Assembly: GCA_900555075.1 (NCBI GenBank)
Contig: USJO01000023.1
Location: 1 to 19,808 of the forward strand
Length of the DNA: 19,808 nucleotides
Source of the DNA: an uncultured Clostridium sp.
Lineage (GTDB): Bacteria > Bacillota > Clostridia > TANB77 > CAG-508
Direction: 5' to 3'
Part shown: one piece after another, positions 13,353-19,808 of the stretch
Position numbering within the stretch: the stretch's first letter is position 1
Layout: each line of letters starts with the position of its first letter
The notes under the pieces: model-generated
Database searches by the model: none
What the model saw: the letters and a program-made list of their open reading frames with translations, nothing else
What the model was told of the DNA's origin: nothing
Translations under genes and position numbers: made by a program

Positions 13353-15917
13353 TTATTCTGTTATCCATTTTACTAAATTTAGGTTTGCTGGATCTAATAA
13401 CATATCGTGTTTTGGCATTACTCTAAAGGTATACCCAAAGTTTCCTCCTGTTTTTAATTCTATTTCTGCTTCATATTCATATGTTTTGTTTTGTGTGTCT
13501 TCTGATATTAACTTCATTGGTACTATTCCAACTTCTTCTACTATTCCGTTTTCTAGTATTTTTCCGTAATAGCATTCTGTTTGTATATATTCTTTTTCTA
13601 TGTTAGGTAGTTCTACTTTGCATTTTACTTCTATTTTATTTCCAGCATCTATTATTATGTTGTCTAAGTTGTTTTCTTGAGTGATTTTTATGTCATTCCA
13701 GTTTTCATATAGGTTTTGTTTTATTTTGTTGTATTCTGTAACATTTTCTAAACCATTGTAATATTTATTGGTTAGATTACATAATGGCATATATAGCTTT
13801 TCTGTGTAATCTACTAACATTCTTGCTGTACTGTATTTTCCTCCTGTAGACATTATTGAGTTTTTCATAAGGGTCATCCATTGTGCAGATATTCCTTTTT
13901 CGTCTTTGTTATAATATGCTGGTATTATTTTATTTTCTAATATTGTGTATATACTTTCGCTATCTGCTAAATCTTGTTCTTCATATGAAAGGTATTCTTC
14001 GTTTGTGCCTATTGCCCATCCATTTTTGAAGTTGTATCCTTCTGCCCACCAGCCATCTAGTATACTACAATTTACTACTCCATTTACTGATGCTTTTTCT
14101 CCACTTGTTCCTGATGCCTCCATTGGTCTACGTGGTGTATTAAGCCATACGTCTACACCTGATACTAAATATCTTGCTACATTTATGTTATAGTTTTCAA
14201 GCAAGAAGATTTTTCCTTTGAATTGTGGCATCATTGATATTTCGTGGATATATTTAATTAATTCTTGACCTTCTTTATCTGCTGGATGTGCTTTTCCTGC
14301 AAATATTATTTGTACTGGCCTTGATTCATCATTTAATATTTGTGTCATTCTTTCTAAATCTTTAAATATTAGTGTTGCTCTTTTATATGTTGCAAATCTA
14401 CGTGCGAAACCTATTGTTAGAGCTTCCGGGTTTAGTTTTGATACTATCTCTTTTATTTTTTCATAATGAGTACCATTGTTTTTTAATCTTGTTGTAACGT
14501 TGTCTCTAACAAGTTTTAATAACTTTACTTTTCTTAATTTATGAGCCTCCCATAGTTCCATATTTGGAATTTTCTCAATCCTCTTCCAAGTTTCATCTAA
14601 ATACATTTTATCTTGCCAGTATGGTTCTAAATATTTATTATATAATTCTTTTAAATTTGGTGCAAGCCATGAGCAAGTGTGTATTCCATTTGTTACATAT
14701 GTTATTGGTGATTCTTGTGGTGCAATATTAGGCCATACATCTGAAAATAGTTCTCTTGAAACTGTTCCATGTAATTTACTTACTCCATTTTTCTTTCCTG
14801 CTACTTTTAATGCTAATATTCCCATATTGAAGGTGTTTTTATTGGTTTCTTTTGGTTTCATTCCTAATTCTAAAAATTCTTCTTTTGAAATTCCTAAATC
14901 TTTCCAATATCCATCAAAGTATTTTTCAACAAGTGTTGTAGGGAATACATCATTTCCTGCTGGTACTGGTGTGTGTGTTGTAAATACTGTTTTTGCTGTA
15001 ACAATATCTTTTGCTATGTTAAATGCTAATTCTTTTTCTTTTATTGTATTTTTAATTGTTTCTAAAACAAGGAAAGATGAGTGTCCTTCGTTCATATGGT
15101 ATACCGTTGGTTTTATATTAAGCTCTTCTAATAACCTAACTCCACCGATGCCAAGAACCATTTCTTGTTTTATTCTCATTTCTTGGTCTCCACCGTACAA
15201 TTTAAGTGTAATTCCTCTGTTTGCTTCTTTATTTTCATCTATATCTGTGTCCAATAAATATAATTTCACTCTACCTACACATATTTTCCATACCTTTATG
15301 TATAGTTTTTCTTTTACCATTTTTATATTTATTATTAAATCTTCTCCGTTTTCATCTTTTACTGGTTTTATTGGTAAGTTTTCCAATTCTATATCTGTAT
15401 ACACAGTTTGTTGTTGACCATTTTTATCTATTGTTTGATTAAAATATCCATTTTTATATAATAGACCTATTGCTACTAGGGGAATTCCCAAATCACTTGC
15501 AGACTTTAAGTGGTCTCCAGATAATATGCCTAGTCCTCCTGAATATATTGGAATAGTCTCATCTAATCCATATTCTGCTGAAAAATATGCAATTATATCC
15601 TCTTTGTTTTCTGGATATTGTTTATTAAACCACGTATTTCTGCTTTTCATATAGTCATCAAAGTTTTCTACATTTGTTCTGTAATCCTTCAAAATCTCTA
15701 AGTTAGTAGCTGCTCTTTCAAGCTTTTCTTGTTCTACATTTTTTAAAAACTTTACTGGATTTTTACCACATCTTTCCCATAAATCTATGTCTATTTCTTT
15801 AAATATCTTTAGAAATTCCGTATTCCAAGACCACCATAGATTTTCTGATATCTCACTTAATCTTTCTATAGGCTTTGGTAATTGTGGGTTTACTGTTATT
15901 TTATTAAATATGTACAT
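13353..15917 (-). CDS. glgP: Alpha-glucan phosphorylase (TIGR02094 / DUF3417 type)
   Basis: Phosphorolyses alpha-1,4-glucans (glycogen or maltodextrin) to glucose-1-phosphate, using pyridoxal phosphate. The 854-aa protein belongs to the short, archaeal/Thermotoga-like class. A DUF3417 N-terminus (LSEISENLWWSWN at 21-32) is followed by YFSAEYGLDETIPIYSGGLG at 111-130, HMNEGHSSF at 274-282, TTHTPVPAGND at 313-323 and the PLP site MEASGTSGEKAS, with K608 the expected Schiff-base lysine. A C-terminal beta-rich extension follows (residues about 745-854). AGGAGGTACATAA precedes the ATG. It lies 40 nt after coaW with no promoter between, so the two are probably co-transcribed. No glycogen synthesis genes are in the window. 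Confidence 0.95.
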   Translation of the reverse strand: MYIFNKITVNPQLPKPIERLSEISENLWWSWNTEFLKIFKEIDIDLWERCGKNPVKFLKNVEQEKLERAATNLEILKDYRTNVENFDDYMKSRNTWFNKQYPENKEDIIAYFSAEYGLDETIPIYSGGLGILSGDHLKSASDLGIPLVAIGLLYKNGYFNQTIDKNGQQQTVYTDIELENLPIKPVKDENGEDLIINIKMVKEKLYIKVWKICVGRVKLYLLDTDIDENKEANRGITLKLYGGDQEMRIKQEMVLGIGGVRLLEELNIKPTVYHMNEGHSSFLVLETIKNTIKEKELAFNIAKDIVTAKTVFTTHTPVPAGNDVFPTTLVEKYFDGYWKDLGISKEEFLELGMKPKETNKNTFNMGILALKVAGKKNGVSKLHGTVSRELFSDVWPNIAPQESPITYVTNGIHTCSWLAPNLKELYNKYLEPYWQDKMYLDETWKRIEKIPNMELWEAHKLRKVKLLKLVRDNVTTRLKNNGTHYEKIKEIVSKLNPEALTIGFARRFATYKRATLIFKDLERMTQILNDESRPVQIIFAGKAHPADKEGQELIKYIHEISMMPQFKGKIFLLENYNINVARYLVSGVDVWLNTPRRPMEASGTSGEKASVNGVVNCSILDGWWAEGYNFKNGWAIGTNEEYLSYEEQDLADSESIYTILENKIIPAYYNKDEKGISAQWMTLMKNSIMSTGGKYSTARMLVDYTEKLYMPLCNLTNKYYNGLENVTEYNKIKQNLYENWNDIKITQENNLDNIIIDAGNKIEVKCKVELPNIEKEYIQTECYYGKILENGIVEEVGIVPMKLISEDTQNKTYEYEAEIELKTGGNFGYTFRVMPKHDMLLDPANLNLVKWITE

Positions 15918-15957
15918 TTATGTACCTCCTTAGTATCTTTATTTTCTTATGTTATTT

Positions 15958-16761
15958 TTAAACTGCTAGCTTTATTGCACCAATGACTGTTGCAAATTCT
16001 GCTTCATTTGGAATTATAAATTTTAAATTATACATTTTTTCTATCTTGGTAAAAACTGTTCTCATATATGGCATTGTAGCAACACTTCCTACAACAATTA
16101 TATCCTTAATGTTTGTATTTTGTGTCCAGAAGACTGCCATCATACCAATGACTTCAAATACCATATTTGCAATTCCAAGTGCAATGTCTTCCTTTGTGGC
16201 TTTCTCATTTAATTTTCCAAAATTTGCAGAAGTAGTATCTGCAGGTAGAGTTTTTATTTCTTGATTTGTTATATCTTTTATAGTTAAATCTACGTTATGT
16301 AAGTTTCCTTTTAGTATAAGTTCATTTATTTCATTAAATGAATTTATGCAACTAATCTTTTTACATAAGTTTAATAGTGTGCCTCCTCCTACGCCAGTAC
16401 CACCAACGTGGCTAAAATTTGTACCTTCTGCCTTTACAAATGCTGTTCCTGTTCCAATGCTTACTACTAAGCCTCTTTCATTGTTAGACAGATATAGACC
16501 TCCTTTGCCAATTGCTTGAAATTCATCTACTTTTATTGTTGGAATATCATAAATGTTATTTCCAACCTCTGCGCTTCCAATCCCTGTAATTACTATCTTT
16601 GAAACCTCTTCTATTCTTATATTTTCATTGTGTATAAATTCTTCTAGTGCTTGTAGTATTGGCATTTTATCTATTATCCTTTTATGTATTATATTATTTT
16701 CTTTATCAACATTTACTAGTTTTATAATTGAAGTTCCTGCATCTATTCCTATATTGCTCAT
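15958..16761 (-). CDS. coaW: Type II pantothenate kinase
   Basis: Phosphorylates pantothenate in the first step of coenzyme A synthesis. The 267-aa protein matches type II (Staphylococcus aureus CoaW/Fumble-like) kinases in length and motifs: the ASKHA phosphate loop GIDAGTSIIK at 5-14, the catalytic Glu E80 in VDEFQAIGKGG, the second loop SIGTGTAFV at 101-109 and the glycine-rich HVGGTGVGGGT at 118-128. Type II enzymes are generally not feedback-inhibited by CoA. AGGAGGAAAA precedes the ATG. Promoter 16815-16844 drives it, and glgP probably follows on the same mRNA. Confidence 0.94.
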   Translation of the reverse strand: MSNIGIDAGTSIIKLVNVDKENNIIHKRIIDKMPILQALEEFIHNENIRIEEVSKIVITGIGSAEVGNNIYDIPTIKVDEFQAIGKGGLYLSNNERGLVVSIGTGTAFVKAEGTNFSHVGGTGVGGGTLLNLCKKISCINSFNEINELILKGNLHNVDLTIKDITNQEIKTLPADTTSANFGKLNEKATKEDIALGIANMVFEVIGMMAVFWTQNTNIKDIIVVGSVATMPYMRTVFTKIEKMYNLKFIIPNEAEFATVIGAIKLAV

Positions 16762-17022
16762 TTTTCCTCCTATAATAATTTTTTTGTATAATTGAGCACA
16801 ATTTTAACTACTTAATTTTATCATATATCGTTTTTAATAATCAATACATTTGGGAAAATTTTGTAAGATTTCTGTTAATGCTACAAAACAAGCTGATTTC
16901 CCCAACATATATGTTTTTTAAAAACGTACTCTTCTCTCTATTAGCACATTTATTGAGTTAGCTACGGAGAAATTGGACAGTTTTTATAATAGTAAGCTTG
17001 AATTACAATAGATTTATAGCTA
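16762..17022 (-). other. Longest intergenic region, between pdaA and coaW
   Basis: These 261 bases hold the coaW promoter (16815-16844) and Shine-Dalgarno but no coding frame I can support. Just after the pdaA stop, TAATAG and CTATTA could pair around a long loop, but no convincing terminator follows. A perfect 12-nt palindrome AACATATATGTT lies at 16904-16915. I see no riboswitch, T-box or tRNA. The rest is unassigned AT-rich sequence. Confidence 0.4.
16815..16844 (-). promoter_or_regulatory. Promoter of coaW-glgP
   Basis: Read on the minus strand: TTGATT (16839-16844), an 18-nt spacer ending in TGA, then TAAAAT (16815-16820), giving the extended -10 TGATAAAAT. The predicted leader is about 47 nt. 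The -35 is weaker than those of tsaD and pyk. Confidence 0.65.
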
Positions 17023-17829
17023 TTATCTTTTAAATTCATCTAAAGTTTTAAATTCATAACCTTGTTTTTTTATTTCTTTTATTATTTCGTCTAATATATT
17101 ACAATTATCTTTTGAATTGGAATGCAACAGAATTACCGCTCCATTGTGTAGGTTTGATAGTACTTTTTCTTTTGCATAAGTTTCTCTTCCTTGTTTGCTT
17201 TCGTCCCAGTCATCATAAGCAAAACTCCACATTACTGTTGTATATCCTAAACTTTTTGTTAAATGTAAGGTCCTTTGGCTGAACTCTCCCTTGGGTGGTC
17301 TTAGGTATTTCATCTCATATCCAAATTTTTCAAATACTGCTGTATGTAATTTTGTTATCTCTTCTTTTAATTTATCATTGTCTAAGTCTGGCATACTTGG
17401 ATGGTTTACTGTATGGTTTCCTACTATATGTCCCTCGTCTATCATTCTTTTTACTAATTCTGGCTGTGTGTTTAGATAATGTCCTGTTATGAAAAAGGCT
17501 GCTTTTACATCGTTTGCTTTTAATGTATCTAGTATTTGAGGTGTATACCCTGCTTCATATCCTTCATCAAATGTTAAATATACACATTTACTTTCTTTGT
17601 TTCCTATTGCTATGTCTTCATTTTCATCTATTAATTTTTTGTTTGCACCTCCTAAATCTGGTTGCTCATGATTGTCATTTCTTTTTATTCCCCATCCTAT
17701 TTTTTTATTACTTAAAATCTCTCCACTACTTGTGAGTATGGTTCTGTTTTTATTAGGTTTTATTATTATTTTTATTACTATTATAATTCCTAATATTATA
17801 CATAAGAGAATCCAAATATATTTTTTCAT
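17023..17829 (-). CDS. pdaA: PdaA-type polysaccharide deacetylase (spore-cortex delta-lactam family)
   Basis: A 268-aa NodB-homology protein close to PdaA, which de-N-acetylates MurNAc on the way to muramic delta-lactam in spore cortex (B. subtilis PdaA is 263 aa). A membrane segment at 5-24 directs the domain outside. Family marks are IGWGIKRNDNHEQPDLG at 44-60, TFDEG at 86-90 (D88; Glu replaces the second Asp of the usual TFDDG), the zinc ligands H139 and H143 (GNHTVNH), RPPKG at 177-181, YDDWD at 205-209 and ILLH with H236. The ATG at 17829 has AGGAGGAGC upstream; an upstream extension of 29 codons lacks support. A CATAATA word just upstream resembles a sigma-F/G -10, but no -35 is clear. 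Other envelope deacetylases are possible. Confidence 0.88.
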   Translation of the reverse strand: MKKYIWILLCIILGIIIVIKIIIKPNKNRTILTSSGEILSNKKIGWGIKRNDNHEQPDLGGANKKLIDENEDIAIGNKESKCVYLTFDEGYEAGYTPQILDTLKANDVKAAFFITGHYLNTQPELVKRMIDEGHIVGNHTVNHPSMPDLDNDKLKEEITKLHTAVFEKFGYEMKYLRPPKGEFSQRTLHLTKSLGYTTVMWSFAYDDWDESKQGRETYAKEKVLSNLHNGAVILLHSNSKDNCNILDEIIKEIKKQGYEFKTLDEFKR

Positions 17830-17892
17830 AATGCTCCTCCTTTTTTTAATTAATATTATGAAGCAAAATAAAAAAAATAACTGTTGAATATG

Positions 17893-17942
17893 AAATGAGC
17901 CCAAATTATTAGACAAAAAAGTTTAATAAAGAGGGTTCATTT
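17893..17942. terminator. Long hairpin between proS and pdaA
   Basis: AAATGAGCCC (17893-17902) pairs with GGGTTCATTT (17933-17942), and inside it TTATTA (17906-17911) pairs with TAATAA (17924-17929). On the plus strand one pair is a G-U wobble and a T run follows directly. On the minus strand that pair is an A-C mismatch and the U tract is poor. It starts 26 nt past the proS stop, so it is the natural proS terminator, yet its polarity looks better for plus-strand RNA. Confidence 0.55.
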
Positions 17943-17967
17943 TTTATGTAAAAATATTTAAATAAAT

Positions 17968-19674
17968 TTATTTCTTAGTAAGTTTCTCTACTTTTTCCTT
18001 TACATTTTCTATTATATCTTCTATTTTGCAGTTTTCTGCTTCCTCGCTTTTTCTTACTTTCATTTCAACTACGCCTTCTGTTATATTCTTGCCAATTGTT
18101 ATTCTTACTGGTATTCCTATTAAATCCATATCATTAAATTTTACTCCAGCTCTTTCTTTTCTGTCATCTAATAATGTATCAATTCCAAGTTCATTTAATG
18201 TGTTATATAATTTTTCTGCTAATTTGCTTTGCTCTTCATCTTCTGGTTTTATTACTATAATTGCTACCTTGTATGGTGCAACATTTATTGGCCATACTAT
18301 TCCTCTTTCGTCGCTATTTTGTTCAACAATTATAGATAATATTCTGTCTAGTCCTAGCTCATAGCTTCCCATTTCTACTGGATGTGGTTTATTATCGTCT
18401 CCTAAGTAATTTAGTCCTAAACTTTCTGAATATTTTGTTCCCAATTTAAATATATTTCCTATTTCTACGCCTTTCTTGAATACTAGCTTTCCTCCACATT
18501 TTGGGCAAATATCTCCTTCTTTTACCTTCTTTATGTCTGCAATAATTTCTATTTTAAAATCTTTTAAGTTGACATTTTTTATATGATGATCTGTTTTATT
18601 TGCTCCAACGATAAAGTTCTTTTTGTTTTGTAGTTCTTCATCTAAAATGACTGGTATTTCTAATCCTACAGGTCCTGCAAATCCTATTTCTGCTTTTGTA
18701 ATTTCTCTAACATCTTCAAGCTCTGCAAGTTTTATATTTGTAGCATTTAATAGTCTTGCAAGTTTTGTTTCATTTATGTCCCTATCTCCATTAACCATAC
18801 AGGCATAGAATTTTCCATCTATTTCATATATCATAGTCTTTACGAAACTTGAAGCTGGCATACCTAAAAAAGTTGCAAGTTCTTCAATTGTTCCTGCGTG
18901 TGGAGTAAAAATTGTTTCCATTTCTTCTTCTTTTTCTGTACTTTCTTCTATCTTATTTCCATTTTTGCTTATCTCTATATTTGCTGCGTAGTCACATTTA
19001 TCGCATATTACAAGAGTGTCTTCTCCTATCTTTATTAGTGCTTGGAATTCATCTGATTTAGTTCCTCCTGTTATTCCAGTATCTGCATTTACTATAATAT
19101 ATTCTATTCCTAGGTCTTTAAATATTTTTTTATATGCTTCAATCATTGTTTTGTAAGACTTATCTAAACCTTCAGAATCTTTATCAAAACTATATGCATC
19201 CTTCATTGTAAATTCTTTAAGACGTATTAAGCCTAATTTAGGTTCTGATTCATTTCTATATTTTGTTCCTATTTGATATATTGAAAGAGGTAAATCTTTA
19301 TATGATTTGATTTTGTTCATTGCAATTTGAACAGAAAGTTCCTCATAAGTAGATCCTAAAATATATCCTCTATTGTGTTTATCTTTTACACAAAAAGCCT
19401 CCTCTTCAATAGCCTCTTTTCTTTCTGTTTTTTCAAATAATTCCATAGGTAATAAAGTAGGCATACTCACCTCACTTACCCCTACTTCCTCCATATTTTT
19501 TCTAATAATTTTTTCTATATTTTCCATTACCTTTAGTCCTATTGGAGTTTTTAAGTAAACACCATTACTTACTTTTTTAATCATTCCGCTTTTTACTAAA
19601 AGTTTTCCACTATTTGTTTCTTCTTCTGATACATTATCTTTAATAGTATAAAAAAAATCTTTACTTAATTTCAT
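17968..19674 (-). CDS. proS: Proline--tRNA ligase (bacterial type with editing insertion)
   Basis: Class II aminoacyl-tRNA synthetase charging tRNA-Pro. The 568-aa length is typical of the bacterial form. Motif 1 lies around VSEVSMPTLLP (66-76), and LGSTYEELS at 106-114 replaces the commoner LGPTSEE. Motif 2 is YQIGTKYRNESEPKLGLIR followed by EFTMKDAYSF (133-163). The YbaK-like editing insertion, which clears Ala-tRNA-Pro, occupies the middle (about 230-390). Motif 3 lies in MGSYELGLDRI, and the anticodon-binding domain is at the C-terminus (from about NVAPYKVAII). GGTGAT sits 7 nt before the ATG. It is driven by promoter 19709-19737 with a leader of only about 30 nt, so there is no T-box. 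Confidence 0.97.
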   Translation of the reverse strand: MKLSKDFFYTIKDNVSEEETNSGKLLVKSGMIKKVSNGVYLKTPIGLKVMENIEKIIRKNMEEVGVSEVSMPTLLPMELFEKTERKEAIEEEAFCVKDKHNRGYILGSTYEELSVQIAMNKIKSYKDLPLSIYQIGTKYRNESEPKLGLIRLKEFTMKDAYSFDKDSEGLDKSYKTMIEAYKKIFKDLGIEYIIVNADTGITGGTKSDEFQALIKIGEDTLVICDKCDYAANIEISKNGNKIEESTEKEEEMETIFTPHAGTIEELATFLGMPASSFVKTMIYEIDGKFYACMVNGDRDINETKLARLLNATNIKLAELEDVREITKAEIGFAGPVGLEIPVILDEELQNKKNFIVGANKTDHHIKNVNLKDFKIEIIADIKKVKEGDICPKCGGKLVFKKGVEIGNIFKLGTKYSESLGLNYLGDDNKPHPVEMGSYELGLDRILSIIVEQNSDERGIVWPINVAPYKVAIIVIKPEDEEQSKLAEKLYNTLNELGIDTLLDDRKERAGVKFNDMDLIGIPVRITIGKNITEGVVEMKVRKSEEAENCKIEDIIENVKEKVEKLTKK

Positions 19675-19708
19675 TTTATATCACCAGACCTTTACTAAAT
19701 TGTTTATA

Positions 19709-19737
19709 ATTTTATCATATCTTGTATGGTTTGTAAA
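19709..19737 (-). promoter_or_regulatory. Sigma-A-type promoter of proS
   Basis: Read on the minus strand: TTTACA (19732-19737), a 17-nt spacer ending in TGA, and TAAAAT (19709-19714), an extended -10. A second TTGACA lies further upstream (around 19754-19759), but its -10 partner is poor. Confidence 0.72.
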
Positions 19738-19808
19738 GCTATATCAACCAAAAGATAGTGTCAATTTTTTTCGGGGAAATTTTTAAAAAATATTTCAACC
19801 CTCAAAAT

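Noticed and set aside
14677..15417. 246-codon open frame on the plus strand
   Set aside because: It lies wholly antisense to glgP, whose motifs are continuous through the region. The translation is Phe/Ser/Ile-rich with no domain, as expected from the complement of an AT-rich gene.
16904..16915. Perfect palindrome AACATATATGTT
   Set aside because: It is A/T-dominated, single, and far from the coaW promoter boxes, so there is no ground to call it an operator.
19685..19695. CAGACCTTTAC also present at 13323-13333 in the glgP hairpin
   Set aside because: An exact 11-nt match between two sites in 20 kb of biased sequence is expected by chance. The second copy lacks the paired arm and covers the proS Shine-Dalgarno region.
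19675..19808. Possible T-box leader upstream of proS
   Set aside because: The promoter lies only about 35-60 nt from the start codon, leaving no room for a T-box. No AGGGTGGNACCGCG-like element is seen.
1..19808. Defence island, toxin-antitoxin, CRISPR, prophage or transposon
   Set aside because: I looked for repeat arrays, transposase or integrase motifs, inverted termini and small paired genes, and found none. Apart from the unknown 381-aa gene, the genes are recognisable core functions or conserved families of uncharacterised role.

Overview
The window is AT-rich DNA (long A/T runs, AGA/ATA/TTA-type codons) with every recognisable gene on the minus strand. Gene content and order point to a low-GC Bacillota, most likely a Clostridia-type bacterium. 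It carries sporulation-linked genes (spoVS, yqfC, yqfD, a pdaA-type deacetylase) and the Bacillota-typical pairs ymdB-spoVS and era-yqzL-recO. The genetic code looks standard: UGA is a stop and Trp is UGG.

Layout in the direction of transcription (right to left): (1) prolyl-tRNA synthetase proS with its own promoter; (2) a PdaA-type polysaccharide deacetylase; (3) a type II pantothenate kinase (coaW) followed by an alpha-glucan phosphorylase (glgP); (4) pyruvate kinase (pyk), translationally coupled to a membrane HExxH metallopeptidase and closed by a good terminator; (5) a long close-packed cluster yqfC-yqfD-unknown 381-aa gene-ybeY-DUF3048 gene-era-yqzL-recO, closed by a hairpin; (6) tsaD with a strong promoter, followed by a calcineurin-like metallophosphoesterase, ymdB and spoVS; (7) a membrane-anchored orphan ABC-type substrate-binding protein ending in a terminator; (8) the first 100 codons of lysS, cut by the window edge.

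Most of this is conserved housekeeping: translation and tRNA modification (proS, lysS, tsaD, ybeY, era), DNA repair (recO), central carbon metabolism (pyk, glgP, coaW) and sporulation or cell-envelope functions. I see no mobile element, CRISPR array, tRNA or rRNA gene, and no clear new multi-gene system. No gene-free stretch exceeds 300 bases; the longest is 16762-17022.

The most interesting points are an unrecognised 381-aa gene in the slot where many Bacillota carry phoH, a small overlapping yqzL gene (48 codons) between era and recO, a DUF3048 gene inserted before era, a membrane metallopeptidase coupled to pyk, a substrate-binding protein without permease or lipobox, GC-rich intergenic hairpins (one with two competing stems), paired repeats in the spoVS leader, and a recurring extended -10 promoter word.
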